A DNA stretch of 64,000 nucleotides from Doryteuthis pealeii (GCA_023376005.1 CM042163.1:3213915-3277914), one strand, 5' to 3'; positions 1-11,165 are shown, counted from the stretch's first letter. Program-made: numbers and translations. Notes: generated from the letters alone by a model not told the origin.

Positions 1-185
1 CCTAGAGGAAGTATACTCTTTTATGATGCTATCAGTGGTTATATGGGAAAACTATTAGACTATGTATACCCTAATTACTTTCGCAGCCCGGAAATAGCTG
101 CTTTGGCCATTGTCAACTTTGACAAAAGATGAAGATATATAAGTGCACGTGTTTTCATTTACATCACACACCTACACACGCGCCC

Positions 186-190
186 AAACG

Positions 191-255
<65 letters not shown>

Positions 256-311
256 CACACACACATACATACACGCGTTGCAACACATATATTATATACA
301 CACACGCACAC

Positions 312-370
<59 letters not shown>
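186..370. repeat. Compound microsatellite (CT)n-(CA)n-(TA)n
   Basis: CT, then CA, then TA tracts in order. ORFs over it are low complexity. Confidence 0.97.
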
Positions 371-374
<4 letters not shown>

Positions 375-625
375 ATCTATACATAAGGTTTGTTGAAATT
401 TTCGGTACTTTTTCACACACCTTGTATTCTGAAAAATTAACGTTCCATTCATTCTTCATTTCTATCTTGGTAAATACAGCTTTAAAATCTGTAATTTTTG
501 ACACACTTTGTATTCTGAAAAAAAAATTAACGTTACATTTATTGTTCATTCCTATCTTGGTAAACACAGCTTCAATCTCGATACTTTTTGACACACCTTG
601 TATATGGGGTTTAATGTTTATCATC

Positions 626-884
626 GTAGGGAAATGGACTCGAAGACCCGAGTTCAAATACTTGATGAGACAGTTTGTATTTCCTATAGTGCTAATACCC
701 TTGGGAAAATTATGAATCCAACAATCCTCCCTCAACCCATGGGTGAATAGTAGGACTATTTAACCTTGGTTAAAGCAACCAATCTTGGAGAAGGAAAACT
801 TCATTCAAAACTGTTAAATCCCCTTAATAAATTTACCATGTGTCACATCCTGTTCGTAAAGAGGGGTTATATATATATATATTA
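626..884 (+). mobile_element. tRNA-derived SINE, family B
   Basis: Lacks the first 30 bases of the head; has the B box CGAGTTCAAATAC, then the family B body and end with (TA)n. Confidence 0.75.
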
Positions 885-1027
885 TGGACTCTCTCGTCGA
901 TTTTCGACGTATGAGGGTTCATACATACAATGAACACCCACACAGTGATTTGTTTATAGTGGTGAAGGCTTGTGTTGGACCATCCACACTTTTTGGCACA
1001 GTCGATAGGAAAGAATTGGTGCATCAA

Positions 1028-1415
<388 letters not shown>

Positions 1416-1425
<10 letters not shown>

Positions 1426-1922
1426 AAGAGAAAGGAAATGAATCCGACGTTATGTGTATAGATAAAAGGATATGAAAACAACACAATATGCTGTTAAAGT
1501 GAAAATATTTTATATCATATTCATAGCTAATATTGAACAATATTTCGATTTATAAAAATCATCTCCAGACCTTGTTTTTACTCCGGCCTTACAAGAGCGG
1601 AGACGAAGATAATATGAATTCAAAACGAAAACATTGATGTTGCAAAAAGTTATGCGGTAGTTTCAAATATTTGAAACTACCGCATAACTTTTTTGCAGCA
1701 TCAATGTTTTCGTTTTGAATTCATATTATCTTCGTCTCCGCTCTTGTTAAGGCCGGAGAAAGACAAGCTCTGAAGATGATTTTTATAAATCGAAATATTG
1801 TTCAATATTAGCTATGAATATGATATAAAATATTTTCACTTTAACAGCATATTGTGTTGTTTTCATATCCTTTTATCTATACTCATACCGTTGGATTCAT
1901 GTCCTTTCTATTAACTTATATA
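1416..1922. repeat. Zero-spacer palindrome, arms about 250 bp
   Basis: The two arms are near-perfect reverse complements meeting at TTTCAAATATTTGAAA (centre 1668/1669). Small differences between arms (for example 1741-1760 against 1580-1600) show they have diverged. It begins and ends in TA-rich microsatellites. Confidence 0.88.
1766..1813 (+). ncRNA. Hammerhead ribozyme motif in the right arm of a palindrome
   Basis: Stem I is AGCT/AGCT (1766-1769, 1810-1813). CTGAAGA is at 1770-1776. Stem II is GATTT/AAATC. GAAA is at 1792. Stem III is a real hairpin, ATATTG-TT-CAATAT, with site T at 1809. The mirror copy in the left arm has CTGGAGA, which breaks the core. Confidence 0.7.
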
Positions 1923-2067
1923 TATTATATATTATATATATAATAATAATGTGTGTGGTGTGGTGTGTGTATGTGTGTGTGTGTGTGTGTGTTTTAAATC
2001 TCTAAAATGAATTTGTATTCGTTTTCTGCCATTCAAAATAAATAAAATTTAACAAAACCGACAAGTT

Positions 2068-2480
2068 TATTTTTATTAATTTCTCTGAATGTTTGAGATG
2101 AGGCTTGAAGATTAGTATTATCTGTGTTATTCGGACTATTGTCCCAATCTTCATTGTTATTTGTACAAAGTTTCGGCCGATATGCCCTCCGGCCTTCTTC
2201 AGGTATTTCCTGTCAGACTCGGGAACCTTCTCGGACTCGGGAACCTTCTTTTCGAACTCGGGAACTTTCTTGTAGTATTCGGGAGCCATCACGGAACTTT
2301 GAACCTAACCCTTTATTTATTCCACGGGGGTATCCTGTTCTCATTCCGCATGGGGTAGTTGTGTTAATTAATTATTTTTCTAACTGCTTTCACTCAGGAT
2401 TGAACTCGGGTTCCAGAGATAACTGTCACTTAAAGCTGTCTTAACCTAACTGCCTTATCCACTCGGCCATGTGTCCAATT
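2068..2480 (-). mobile_element. tRNA-derived SINE, family C (with hammerhead-like body)
   Basis: Minus strand: a Leu/Ser-type head with CATGGCCGAGTGGATAAGG and a B-box-like GAGTTCAATCC, then a body with repeated CCCGAGT or TCCGAGAA triplets, then CTGAAGAAGGCCGGAGGGC and CCGAAAC (hammerhead-like, 2163-2205), then ACAATAGTCCGAATAAC and TCTCAAACATTCAGAGAAAT. Confidence 0.78.
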
Positions 2481-2764
2481 GGACAATTGAGTGTGAATTT
2501 TTGGGAACTTATAAACCTAATGTCTTGATTTGGCTAGAATATCTACCTATTTACTTATGTATGATTTTTTACCTAGACTCTTATTTTTGTTTTTTTATTT
2601 GTCTGTATTTTTATTTTTATTTACAATCATTACACATTATTCAATTCCAAACTCCATTCCTTTATCTTGGTTGAAAATTCTAACACTAATTATTATTCGA
2701 ATAATTATAAATAAGTATCAAATTGTTGGAAATATCATTCGCTCTTGTTTCTTTCTCTAATAAA

Positions 2765-2945
2765 CAGATGGGGTGGCGGAGTAACTAAATTGCTGGACTG
2801 CGATATCCTAGCTAAGTGAGTTCGAACTCCAGTCGCTTTATTAGGTTCACTTTTGGTCTAATACACTTGAGAAAGGCATGAACTCCCTCATCCCACCAAC
2901 TACCAGTTAAATAATACCACTACTGTTTTTCTATAAGGATGTAAA
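2765..2945 (+). mobile_element. tRNA-like SINE, unnamed family
   Basis: GGGGTGGCGGAGTAACTAAA and GTGAGTTCGAACTCCAG look like A and B boxes of a Ser/Leu-type tRNA. The body has TTGAGAAAGGCATGAAC and ends at the family A copy. Confidence 0.55.
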
Positions 2946-3198
2946 AGTAAGTAAAGTCGTCGGGGCGGCCTAAATTCGGTATCAGCCAATCAGCGAGGGA
3001 GTCTATCCCCTTTTCAATAGCGCTAGACCAAGGAGATTGTTTTTTGGCATCTGAGGTGGTGCGCCACACCTACCATCAGCTCCTTACTTTACTGCACAGA
3101 TCCAAGTGCTACTCATACGCTGAGTTGGCGAGGACCGGTATCGAACTAGGAACCTTGTGGTTTCTAGCCGAACGCTCTACCGACTGAGCTAACCACGA
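2943..3198 (-). mobile_element. tRNA-derived SINE, family A
   Basis: Minus strand: GTTAGCTCAGTCGGTAGAGC (A box), TAGTTCGATACCGGTCC (B box), then a body with CTGATGGTAGGTGTGGCGC, CTTGGTCTAGCGCTATTGA and ATAGACTCCCTCGCTGATTG, ending GTCGTCGGGGCGG region and TTTAC. About 255 bp. Confidence 0.85.
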
Positions 3199-3224
3199 AG
3201 GTTGATATGCCATTAAAACAAAGA

Positions 3225-3460
3225 AACCAAACCTTGAGAAAGGTATGAACCACCCCAAGCAGTAGGTTAAATAGCCCCCAACCGTTCTTCTACTAGGATG
3301 GATTCGGCATTAAATAACCCATGATAAATGGGATAAATACCCATCATATCTACATACGTGGGATGCGAGGTAAGTATTTTACAAGGATGACTTTGGGCAT
3401 TAAATAACCCATGAAGGTTGATATGCCATTAAACAAAGAAACCAAACCAACCAATCGGGT
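3225..3460 (+). repeat. Family D 3' modules, repeated
   Basis: GGTTGATATGCCATTAAA appears twice (3200 and 3417), with CATTAAATAACCCATGA between. No coding potential. Confidence 0.55.
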
Positions 3461-3967
3461 TTACGTAGCATTCTACTTTCTCGACACTTACGATTGATAC
3501 AAATTTTGATGTGGAAAATGCAATATAAAGTTGGTGATATTTAAATAGACTGGTAGTTGAAAGTATCCCACATGTAGTGTAATGGTTATCGAGCAAGTCT
3601 AATAGATCGTTGCTAGGTGCCTCATACTTCTAGTTTCCTCTCAGATGAGGACAATAGTCCGAAAAAATCAAAATTATTCGTTTCCTTTTTCTTTTTCTTT
3701 TTTTTTCCTTCAAATTTTGTGAAGAATGATTTGTGACTCGTAAAGAAGAAAAAAATGACGTCAGAAAAATTAAAAATTTGAAAAAAAATAATGTCCACCT
3801 CATTTTCAATTGGTTTGTTACGACATTGCCTGTTAGCGCCACCTGTAGGTGAAAAGAGGTACTTGAATGAAATTGGGTCCAAGAATGATAAGTGTCTACT
3901 CTTCAGTGCAGAGAGAGTAGGAAAGTGAGAAAAGGCTTTTGGGACGATGGACGAGACGAAAAAATAG

Positions 3968-4072
3968 AGTGAGTGGGAGAGAGAGAGGGGAAAAGAGAGA
4001 GAGAGAGAGGAGAGAGGAGAGTGTGTGTGTGGTGTGTGTGTGTGTGTGTGTGTGTGAGTGTGTGTGTGTGTG

Positions 4073-4104
<32 letters not shown>

Positions 4105-4480
4105 TGTGTGTGTGTGTGTGTGTGGTGTGTGGTGTGTGTGTGTGAAGAGAGTGAGAGAGAGAGAGAAAGAGAGAGAGAGAGTGTGTGTGTGTGTGTGTGA
4201 AAGAGAGAAAGAGAGTGTGTGTGTGTGTGTGTGTGTGTGAAGAGAGAGAATGAGAGAGAGTGTGTGTGTGTGTGAAGAGAGAGAGTGAGAGTGTGAGTGA
4301 GAGAGAAAGAGAAGAGAGAGAGTGTGTGTGTGTGTGTGAAGAGAGAGAGTGAGAAAGAGAGAAAGAGAGAGAGAAAGAAGAGAGTGTGTGTGTTTGTGTG
4401 TGAAAGAGAGAGAGAGAGAGAAAAGAGAGAGAGAAAGAGAGAGAGTGTGTGTGTGTGTGTGTGAAGAGAGAGAGTGAGAA

Positions 4481-4544
<64 letters not shown>

Positions 4545-4662
4545 GAAAGAGAGAGTGAGAGAGAAGAGAGAGAGAGAAAGAGAGAGTGTGTGTGTGTATG
4601 TGTGTGTGTGAAGAGAGAGTGAGAGAGAGTGAGAGAGAGAGAGAAAGAGAGAGAAAGACAGT

Positions 4663-4698
<36 letters not shown>

Positions 4699-4736
4699 CA
4701 GTGAGAGAGTGAGTGAGAGAGAGAGAGAGAAAGAGA
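3968..4736. repeat. Alternating (GA)n/(GT)n array, about 770 bp
   Basis: At least ten alternating blocks of GA-rich and GT-rich dinucleotides. Block joins such as GTGTGAAGAGAGAG recur, so the array grew by duplicating GA+GT composite units, not only dinucleotides. The minus-strand Ser/Leu/His/Thr ORF is an artefact. Confidence 0.96.
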
Positions 4737-5145
4737 CGAAAAATAAAATTAACAAATCTTTTTATATACTTATTGTTTTACCGTTAAAAAATCGTTGCCC
4801 CTCCCCCCCCCCCCAATAAAAAGAAATGGTTTTGTGTTTAAGATATTTGAAATTACCCCTGCACATTTCACTGTGTCCGGAAAATGACATAATAACAGGT
4901 TTTGTCCCGAATCCAACACTTTTTATTACTTTTGTGTTATTAGATTCAGCGGTTTGCAGGAGCCTTGACACACCACCAACCACCAACCCCAATAGAGGGT
5001 GACCGGGCCATACAGCATATAACACGAGACAGTTAAAACTTGAACAGAACGGGGGGTTGAAAAATTCTTTTCTTTTTTTCTATTAAAATTAGTTGGATAT
5101 GTAACCTGTTAGATCCCAGGTTGGTTTTCTTAAACAAATCTAGCT

Positions 5146-5317
5146 CTATTTCTCTGAATTTTTTAGATGAGCGTGATGATTGGTATTATCTGAATTATTC
5201 GGACTGTTGTCCTCATCTTCATTGTTATCTGTACAACGTTTCAGCCGATGTACCCTCCGGCCTTCTTTAGGTATTTCTTGTCGGACTTGGGAACCATCTC
5301 GGACTCGGGAACCAATT
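5146..5317 (-). mobile_element. SINE family C, 3' fragment, inverted
   Basis: From TATTTCTCTGAATTTTTTAG to GGACTCGGGAACC, reverse complement of the family C body. It meets the + copy at CAATTGG. Confidence 0.72.
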
Positions 5318-5318
5318 G

Positions 5319-5690
5319 GATACATGGCCTAGTGGATAAAGTAGTTAGGTTGAGACAGCTCTAAGTGACAGTTATCTCTGGACTGCAGGTTCAATCCTGA
5401 ACAATGGCAGCAGTAACATAGAATAATAATTAACACAGCTTAACACCTCTACCCCAGCTATGGTTAGCGGAATGAGAACATGATACCCCTGTGGACTGAA
5501 TAAAGGGTTAGGTTCAAAGTTCCGTGATGGCTCCCGATTACGACAAGAAGGTTCCCGAGTCCGAGAAGGTCCCCGAGTCCAACAAGAAATACCTGAAGAA
5601 GGCCGGAGGGTATATCGGCCGAAACTTTGTACAGATAACAATGAAGATGAGGACAATAGTCCGAATAATGCAGATAATACAAATCTAGCT
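5319..5690 (+). mobile_element. tRNA-derived SINE, family C
   Basis: Begins ATACATGGCCTAGTGGATAA. Hammerhead-like block at 5590-5632, although GAAACTTTG has lost the palindromic stem III. Directly preceded by an inverted family C 3' fragment at 5146-5317. Confidence 0.76.
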
Positions 5691-5911
5691 CTGTTGGCGG
5701 GGCTTAGAATACGCTGTTTCCTCTGCAGAGGGATAAAACCCTACCCTCAACAATGGGTGTCCTCTGTAGAACACAAATCTGCATCTGATGATGAATTAAT
5801 CCCCCCTCTTGAGGTTCCCCAAGCATTTGAGCTTAACCTTGCCACTTTACGTGCAATGGGGGCGTGCTCCTGAAACTGGGCGACATGCTTATCATATCCC
5901 CGAGGGAATCC

Positions 5912-6110
5912 CAATGTGGTGTAATGGTTAGTAAGCTAGACTGCCAAATTCATTATTACTCAAAACGAGTTCGATCCTTGTTGTATACCCGATACTTGCG
6001 ACCTTGCGTTACATCCTTACCCGCGGTGAAAGGGTTAGGTAAATATATCCTTATTATATCCCCGACCGCGGATAAACGAAGGAGAAAGAGTTTCTGGGGG
6101 TCGGACGAGA
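5912..6110 (+). mobile_element. tRNA-like SINE fragment
   Basis: ATGTGGTGTAATGGTTAGTA and CGAGTTCGATCC form A- and B-box-like elements; the body (GCGGTGAAAGGGTTAGGTAA) is not shared with family B. No other copy recognised. Confidence 0.45.
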
Positions 6111-6329
6111 TGACTTTAAATGGACTACCCTTCTGGCATTGTTGCTGTCTAAATTTCAAATTGGTTTAAGTGTTATTTTATTATTAATGACAAAGAAAAG
6201 AATTGACTTTCCTGTTTAAACAATCTCAAGAAAAAGGGAAAGACAAAATCCTTTTGTGAAAAACAATATTTCCTGTTGGTTGGTAAAAAGATTTTCGTTT
6301 TCTATATTTATCTATTTTACTGTTTGTGT

Positions 6330-6416
<87 letters not shown>

Positions 6417-6447
6417 AGAAGTAGATACACAAGCGATGTATTTGTGA

Positions 6448-6730
6448 TATGGCTTTTTTTAGCCGACAATTTTTGGGAGAATATGTGCTTGATTGAAGTC
6501 GTACCTAATTTTGACAGTCGGGTTTCGAATCACGCACAAGGCGGTCTTTCTATCTATAGCTCTGCTGATGAAGCCTAATAGGCCGAAATGTACATACAGA
6601 GATTGATTTTTCTCGATTTGTTTAGCCTTACATTTAATAGGTATGCCCGCCTAATTAATTATTTTAATTATTTAATTAATTAACTTTCAAAATTAGGTAC
6701 GACTTCAATTAAGCACATATTCTCCCCCCA
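6448..6730. repeat. Inverted-repeat element carrying a hammerhead motif in the loop
   Basis: The segment AATATGTGCTTGATTGAAGT with its flank (6473-6513) recurs inverted at 6684-6727. The loop holds the motif at 6560-6601. A related fragment without the ribozyme block lies at 29715-29870. Confidence 0.7.
6560..6601 (+). ncRNA. Hammerhead ribozyme motif
   Basis: Stem I is CTCTG/CAGAG (perfect). CTGATGA is at 6565-6571. Stem II is GCC/GGC with a TAATA loop and one unpaired base on each side. GAAA is at 6585. Stem III is the palindrome ATGTACAT, with the cleavage-site A at 6596. It lies in the loop of an inverted repeat (6473-6513 with 6684-6727). Confidence 0.75.
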
Positions 6731-6892
6731 AAAAATATATATAATATGTGAGTGTGTATGTGTGTGTGTGTGTGTGTGTGGTGTGTGTGTGTGTGTGTGT
6801 GTGTAGAGATGGAAGTAAATCCGACGGTATGTAGTATAGTAAGAAATTTGAAAAAAACACAGGTTTAAATAAAATGAGTGGTAAGTCTATTA

Positions 6893-6939
6893 GCCGACGC
6901 TGCAGTGTTTCGATCTGTTAAGTAGATCTTCTTCAGGGC
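6893..6939 (-). ncRNA. Hammerhead-like motif, left arm of foldback
   Basis: Minus-strand mirror of the motif at 6980-7026. Here stem I is GCC/GGC and pairs fully. CTGAAGA, stem II AGATC pairing and GAAA are all kept. Confidence 0.58.
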
Positions 6940-6979
6940 ATTTGTTGATATAAGGAAAAGTAAACAAATATCAACAAAT

Positions 6980-7026
6980 ACCCTGAAGAAGATCTACTTA
7001 ACAGATCGAAACACTGCAGCGTCGGC
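6980..7026 (+). ncRNA. Hammerhead-like motif, right arm of foldback
   Basis: CTGAAGA (6983-6989), stem II GATCT/AGATC, GAAA at 7008, short stem III, site C at 7023, then GGC facing ACC (weak stem I). Confidence 0.55.
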
Positions 7027-7144
7027 TAATAATCTTACCACTCATTTTATTTAAACCTGTGTTTTTCAAATTTCTTAATATATATAAATATATATGTGGA
7101 GAAAGTAGACAAACACGGGATGTTATGGAAACTGGATTTTTATT

Positions 7145-7187
7145 ATCGACGATGCAACGTTTCGGCCATTTAGACCATCATCAGGAC
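7145..7187 (-). ncRNA. Hammerhead-like motif, left arm of second foldback
   Basis: On the minus strand: GTC, CTGATGA, stem II GGTC/GGCC with loop TAAAT, GAAA, a 3-bp stem III ACG/CGT with loop TTGCAT, site C, then GAT pairing with GTC. Confidence 0.6.
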
Positions 7188-7206
7188 TTGGATATAGTTC
7201 TTGAAG

Positions 7207-7252
7207 GTCCTGAAGATGGTCTAATAACAGACCGAAACGTTGCATCGTCGAC
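7207..7252 (+). ncRNA. Hammerhead-like motif, right arm of second foldback
   Basis: GTC, CTGAAGA (7210-7216), stem II GGTCT/AGACC, GAAA at 7234, stem III ACG/CGT with loop TTGCAT, site C at 7249, then GAC pairing with GTC. Confidence 0.62.
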
Positions 7253-7332
7253 AATAAACATCCAGTTTCCATAACATCCCGTGTTTGTCTACTTTTCTCC
7301 ACATATTGTCGGATTAACCTCCTCACATTTCT

Positions 7333-7333
7333 C

Positions 7334-7370
<37 letters not shown>

Positions 7371-7431
7371 TGTGTGTGTGTTTGCGTGTATGTGTGTGTG
7401 TTTGTTGGGGTTGGTTGTATGTGCATGTATG

Positions 7432-7476
<45 letters not shown>

Positions 7477-7622
7477 GTATCTGTGTGTATGCATGTATGT
7501 ATGTATGTGTGTGTGTGCATGTGTGTGTGTTTGTGTGCGTATGCGCGTGTGCGCGTTTATGTGTATATATGTATGTATGTGTGCGTGTGTGTGTGTGTGC
7601 GTGTTTGTTGTGTGTGAGCATG
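7333..7622. repeat. Compound microsatellite (TA)n-(GT)n
   Basis: TA tract, then GT-rich sequence with interspersed GTAT and GCGT units. Confidence 0.95.
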
Positions 7623-7636
7623 TGGGAGGAGCAGCC

Positions 7637-7858
7637 ACTTTGGAATCGCAAGGTTCTTGGTTCGATACTGGTCCCCACCAACTCAGCGCAATTGTAACAC
7701 AGATTGGATAATCTGAGCTGTGCCGTAAAGTGGGGAGCTGGTTGTAGGTGTGGAGCTCCACCTGAGCAAAAACAATCTCCCTGGTCTAGTACTAGCGGAA
7801 ATTGGATAGACTCCCTCGCTGTCCGACTGATACCGACGATAGGCCACTCTGCCAACAA
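7637..7858 (+). mobile_element. tRNA-derived SINE, family A, head damaged
   Basis: GGTTCTTGGTTCGATACTGG (B box), then the family A body through CAATCTCCCTGGTCTAGTAC and AGACTCCCTCGCTGTCCGA. The A-box part is replaced by sequence fused to a GT microsatellite. Confidence 0.7.
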
Positions 7859-7902
7859 CTTATGGAATGTTTAAAAATTTTCCATATGATGGAAAATAAT
7901 AA

Positions 7903-8488
7903 AACATTGGAGTAAACTCGGTAGAACAATTTAGATACTTAGGCAGTAACATCTCCTCCACAGAAAACGACGTTAATGCACGTATAGGAAAGGCATGGGC
8001 CACTATAAATAAATTATCGGTCATATGGAAATCCAATCTCATAGACAAGTTAAAGAGACAGTTCTTCCAGGCCGTTGTATTATCAGTGCTGCTGTATGGC
8101 TGCACTACCTGGACCCTAATGAAGCGACTAGAGAATAAACTAGATGGAGCTGCACAAGAATGCTGCGGGTGATCCTGAACAAGACGTGGAAACAACACCC
8201 CACGAGAAAGCGGCTGTACGGCCACCTACCACGTATCACCCAAACCATCCGAGTAAGACGGACAAGACACGCGGGGCACTGCTGGAGAAGCAAGGACGAA
8301 CTCATAAGCGATGTCCTCCGGTGGAAGCCAGCACATGGACACGCCAGTGTGGGCCGACCAGCAAAAACGTACGTTGATCAGCTCTGTGCGGATACAGGAT
8401 GCTGCATAGAGGACCTCCCGAGAATGATGAGCGATAAGGACGGATGGAGAGAGATTGTCATGGATATCCGCGCTGAAAGCGCGACATG
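7903..8488 (+). pseudogene. Non-LTR retrotransposon, 3' end of reverse transcriptase ORF
   Basis: 5'-truncated LINE tail. The first part reads EQFRYLGSNISS and LLYGCTTWTL, the usual region just after the reverse transcriptase fingers and palm. The frame shifts near 8155 and then continues VRRTRHAGHCWRSKDELISD, GRPAKTYVDQLCADTG and ends near EIVMDIRAES. The element ends in ATGATGATG followed by a TA microsatellite, the tandem 3' tail common to RTE-like LINEs. Stops and the frameshift make it dead. Related tails lie at 55320-55686, 35450-35890 and 59155-59215, all inverted. Confidence 0.82.
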
Positions 8489-8492
8489 ATGA

Positions 8493-8532
<40 letters not shown>

Positions 8533-8535
<3 letters not shown>

Positions 8536-8804
8536 AACCCCTCCGCACGAGTAGGATGTGACACAAGGTCAATTTGTTAAGCGAAGGTTTGAATTCAGAG
8601 TTTTCTTTCTCCTAGACCGGTTGCTTAACCAAGTTAAAGAGCCCAGCCAGCCCTACTATTTGCCCATAGCTGTAAGGAAAGTAGGATTCACACCTTTCTC
8701 AAGGGTGATAGCGCTAAGTGAAAATGCAGTTTTCACGCCTAGGATTTGAACTCGGGGCGACGAGTCCATTTTTCATGACTTTAACCATTACACCACGCGC
8801 TTCC
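8533..8804 (-). mobile_element. tRNA-derived SINE, family B, inverted
   Basis: Complete copy with (TA)n at its 3' end (8494-8534). It abuts the LINE tail at 7903-8488, both using the same TA tract. Confidence 0.82.
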
Positions 8805-8809
8805 ATAAG

Positions 8810-10020
8810 ATGAACTGTTATATAGTAATTTCATATCTGCTATATAATGGAGAATAGCGAGGATGAGATCGGCTCTTATTTGTTCTTCTTGTTCTTTCTT
8901 TGTCACTGCCATCTCTTTCTGGGCTGACTTCTTCCTTCTTCCGAGCTGGGTCGTCTGTGTTCATTTCTTGTTTGTTATAATTAAGCAAGACTTTGTTGTT
9001 ATTTTTTAAGATGTCTATTCTTTATTACTAAAACCCAAGCCCAAAGGGTTTTTCTTGAGAAACGGGCATTTTGGGAGCAAAGGACCCCTACGTCTGCTTT
9101 CCTCAGCTAACGACCAGCATCTGACTAACTTAATTTCTGTTCTAACATGGAAGTCAGGGGGGATCAAGTAAAGGTCATTATCTGTCAATCATAATCGGTA
9201 ACTTTCCAATTTAACCCCCACCGATTTTGAATCTTCAACGAACTTCAATTGAAAATATGACTACACTTACATACATAATTCGTAGGCGACCCACGAATTT
9301 TGCAACAGAAATTCACTTAAATCTAAAAGTATGTTTTGAATCTGAATGTATCGTGTGTCAGCCACGATATAGATAAAAGATCAGAAGATGTAATTGAAAC
9401 AGATGTTAAACAGATGAAGAAAAAGATGAAGTGGAGAAACAAGATGAATATCTTTAATTATAATTATTTGCTTCTTTCTCTTTTTCTTTCTCTTTTTTTT
9501 TCTTTTTTCTCTCCCCCCCCCCTTCCTTTTTCTTTCTTTTCTTTTTCTTTTCTTTTTCTTTCTTGTGTGGAAAGTGAATTGGTTTAATATGCAAATAGAT
9601 TCCCCCCCCCCGCTCCTCCTAGAAATTTGATTCAAGTTATGTGACTTGCAACTTGATAAGCAGACGTTCAATCGTTATCTTGTTGCGAACAGAAGAGCAA
9701 CGATCGGCCATTTTGAAAAGCTTTGCGTTCTGCTTAATGACGACAAAGAATGACAGCCATTTTGTTTTTACGGCAGCGCGAAAAATGTCATTTGGTTTTA
9801 TGAAACGAAAAAAAGAACCTGTGTACAGAAGTAACGCACATTTTTTTAATTCCACAATTTTATAAAAAGGAGTTTTGTTCTGAGAAATGAAAGACGACTT
9901 TAACACTTTGAAATTGTAATGGGTCAAAGGTTTCAAGGACATTTTGGGGTATTTCGAGAGTGAGAGATAGAAAGAAAGACATAGAGATAGCAATGTCCGA
10001 AGAGTTAATTAAAATAATGA
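8810..10020. other. No gene or named repeat recognised
   Basis: Mostly unique-looking AT-rich sequence with a T/C-rich stretch at 9475-9565. Short ORFs have no recognisable motif. Confidence 0.5.
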
Positions 10021-10135
10021 GAATATATAATGGATATTTCTTTTACATATGTTGTTATAAATACACACTCACACACACACACACGCACACACACAATACA
10101 CACACACGATACACCCCCCATATGTAGGGTTTTCT

Positions 10136-10191
<56 letters not shown>

Positions 10192-10261
10192 GGGTACTAC
10201 TATGTGAACATAGCGTAAGTAGTTAATCCAATAGGGCTCAAATATATTGTGAATATAGAAC

Positions 10262-10311
<50 letters not shown>

Positions 10312-10549
10312 AGCACTCTATTTAGGAGGTATATAATTGCAAAATTCACCGTATTCGGCTCAGCCAAATCTCACTTTGTTTACAAAAGTTTGAGAACTCT
10401 AGGTGAAGGTCATTTCCGCTTAGAAATATAGCGATTAAATATCCTGCTATACTTGGCGACTGACTGTGGATGTGTGGGTAAGAGGCTTGGCGAGCGTAAG
10501 TTCGTTCGGGTCTCGAACCCTGCCAGAGGCAGCTGCTAAAAATCGTATA

Positions 10550-10593
10550 ACTATACTGATGAGAGGTGAAACCTCGAAACACGTGTCTATAGT
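10550..10593 (+). ncRNA. Hammerhead ribozyme motif (type I, palindromic stem III)
   Basis: All invariant parts are present in order. Stem I is ACTATA/TATAGT (10550-10555 with 10588-10593, 6 of 6 pairs). CTGATGA is at 10556-10562. Stem II is GAGGT/ACCTC with a GAA loop. GAAA is at 10576-10579. Stem III is the self-complementary ACACGTGT, followed by the cleavage-site C (10587). A self-complementary stem III suits activity as a dimer or in a multimer, as described for metazoan short hammerheads. Confidence 0.85.
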
Positions 10594-10594
10594 T

Positions 10595-10626
<32 letters not shown>

Positions 10627-10699
10627 GGTGAGTGTATATATATATATATATATATGTGTAGTATATTAAGAAAAGAAAATAAACACAGGTTTAAATAAA

Positions 10700-10905
10700 A
10701 TGAATGGAGTTTATCCCCTTTTCACAAGCGCTAGAGCAGGGATACTGTTTTTATTGAGGTGGGGTACCACACCTACCGTATACCCCCCCCCTTTACCACA
10801 CAGATCAAATTACCAATTTGTGCTATTCATACCGTGAGTTGGCGGGGACCGGTCTCTAAATCATAACCATGCGATTCCAAGGGGCCGGTTTATCTTAGTC
10901 GGTAT
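10700..10905 (-). mobile_element. tRNA-derived SINE, family A, partial
   Basis: TATCCCCTTTTCACAAGCGC, GGTACCACACCTACCG and GAGTTGGCGGGGACCGGT match family A inverted. The tRNA-like head is scrambled. Confidence 0.62.
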
Positions 10906-11165
10906 ATTGGGTTGGAACATACTTTGACGTAAGCAGCCGATTGATCGGAGGGGGGTCTCTCCGACCGCCCGTCTAACCTAAATAAGGGCCAAAATGGAGT
11001 GATGCGTGTCATGGACTGCTCAGCTACCAGGATTCCGTCTTCAAACAACACGGATCGCCACCCATGGCCTCAGGTGAACCCATGGGAGGGGGGTCTTTAC
11101 TCCTCTGCAGAGGTGCAGTCGGTGTGTTTTTCTGCCTCAACCAACAGGACGGGGTACACATAGTG
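10905..11165 (-). repeat. Family D repeat, inverted
   Basis: GCCGATTGATCGGAGGGGGG, CCGCCCGTCTAACCTAAAT and CTCTGCAGAGGTGCAGTCGG match the copy at 52575-53385. Confidence 0.65.

Larger units (their letters stand above)
6832..7083. repeat. Foldback element, arms about 117 bp
   Basis: Left arm 6832-6950 and right arm 6967-7083 are reverse complements around a 16-bp spacer. Each arm carries a hammerhead-like motif. A diverged copy of one arm has inserted in a SINE at about 16032-16150. Confidence 0.85.
7096..7305. repeat. Foldback element, arms about 92-100 bp
   Basis: Left arm 7096-7187 and right arm 7206-7305 are reverse complements (shared GGATGTTATGGAAACTGGAT). Each carries a hammerhead-like motif. 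It follows the previous foldback directly. Confidence 0.85.

Noticed and set aside
3622..4755. 377-codon Ser/Leu/His/Thr frame
   Set aside because: Translation of alternating GA and GT dinucleotides; no non-repeat domain.
9641..9993. Overlapping opposite-strand frames of 74 and 118 codons
   Set aside because: No motif, no splice context, overlapping on both strands; likely chance.
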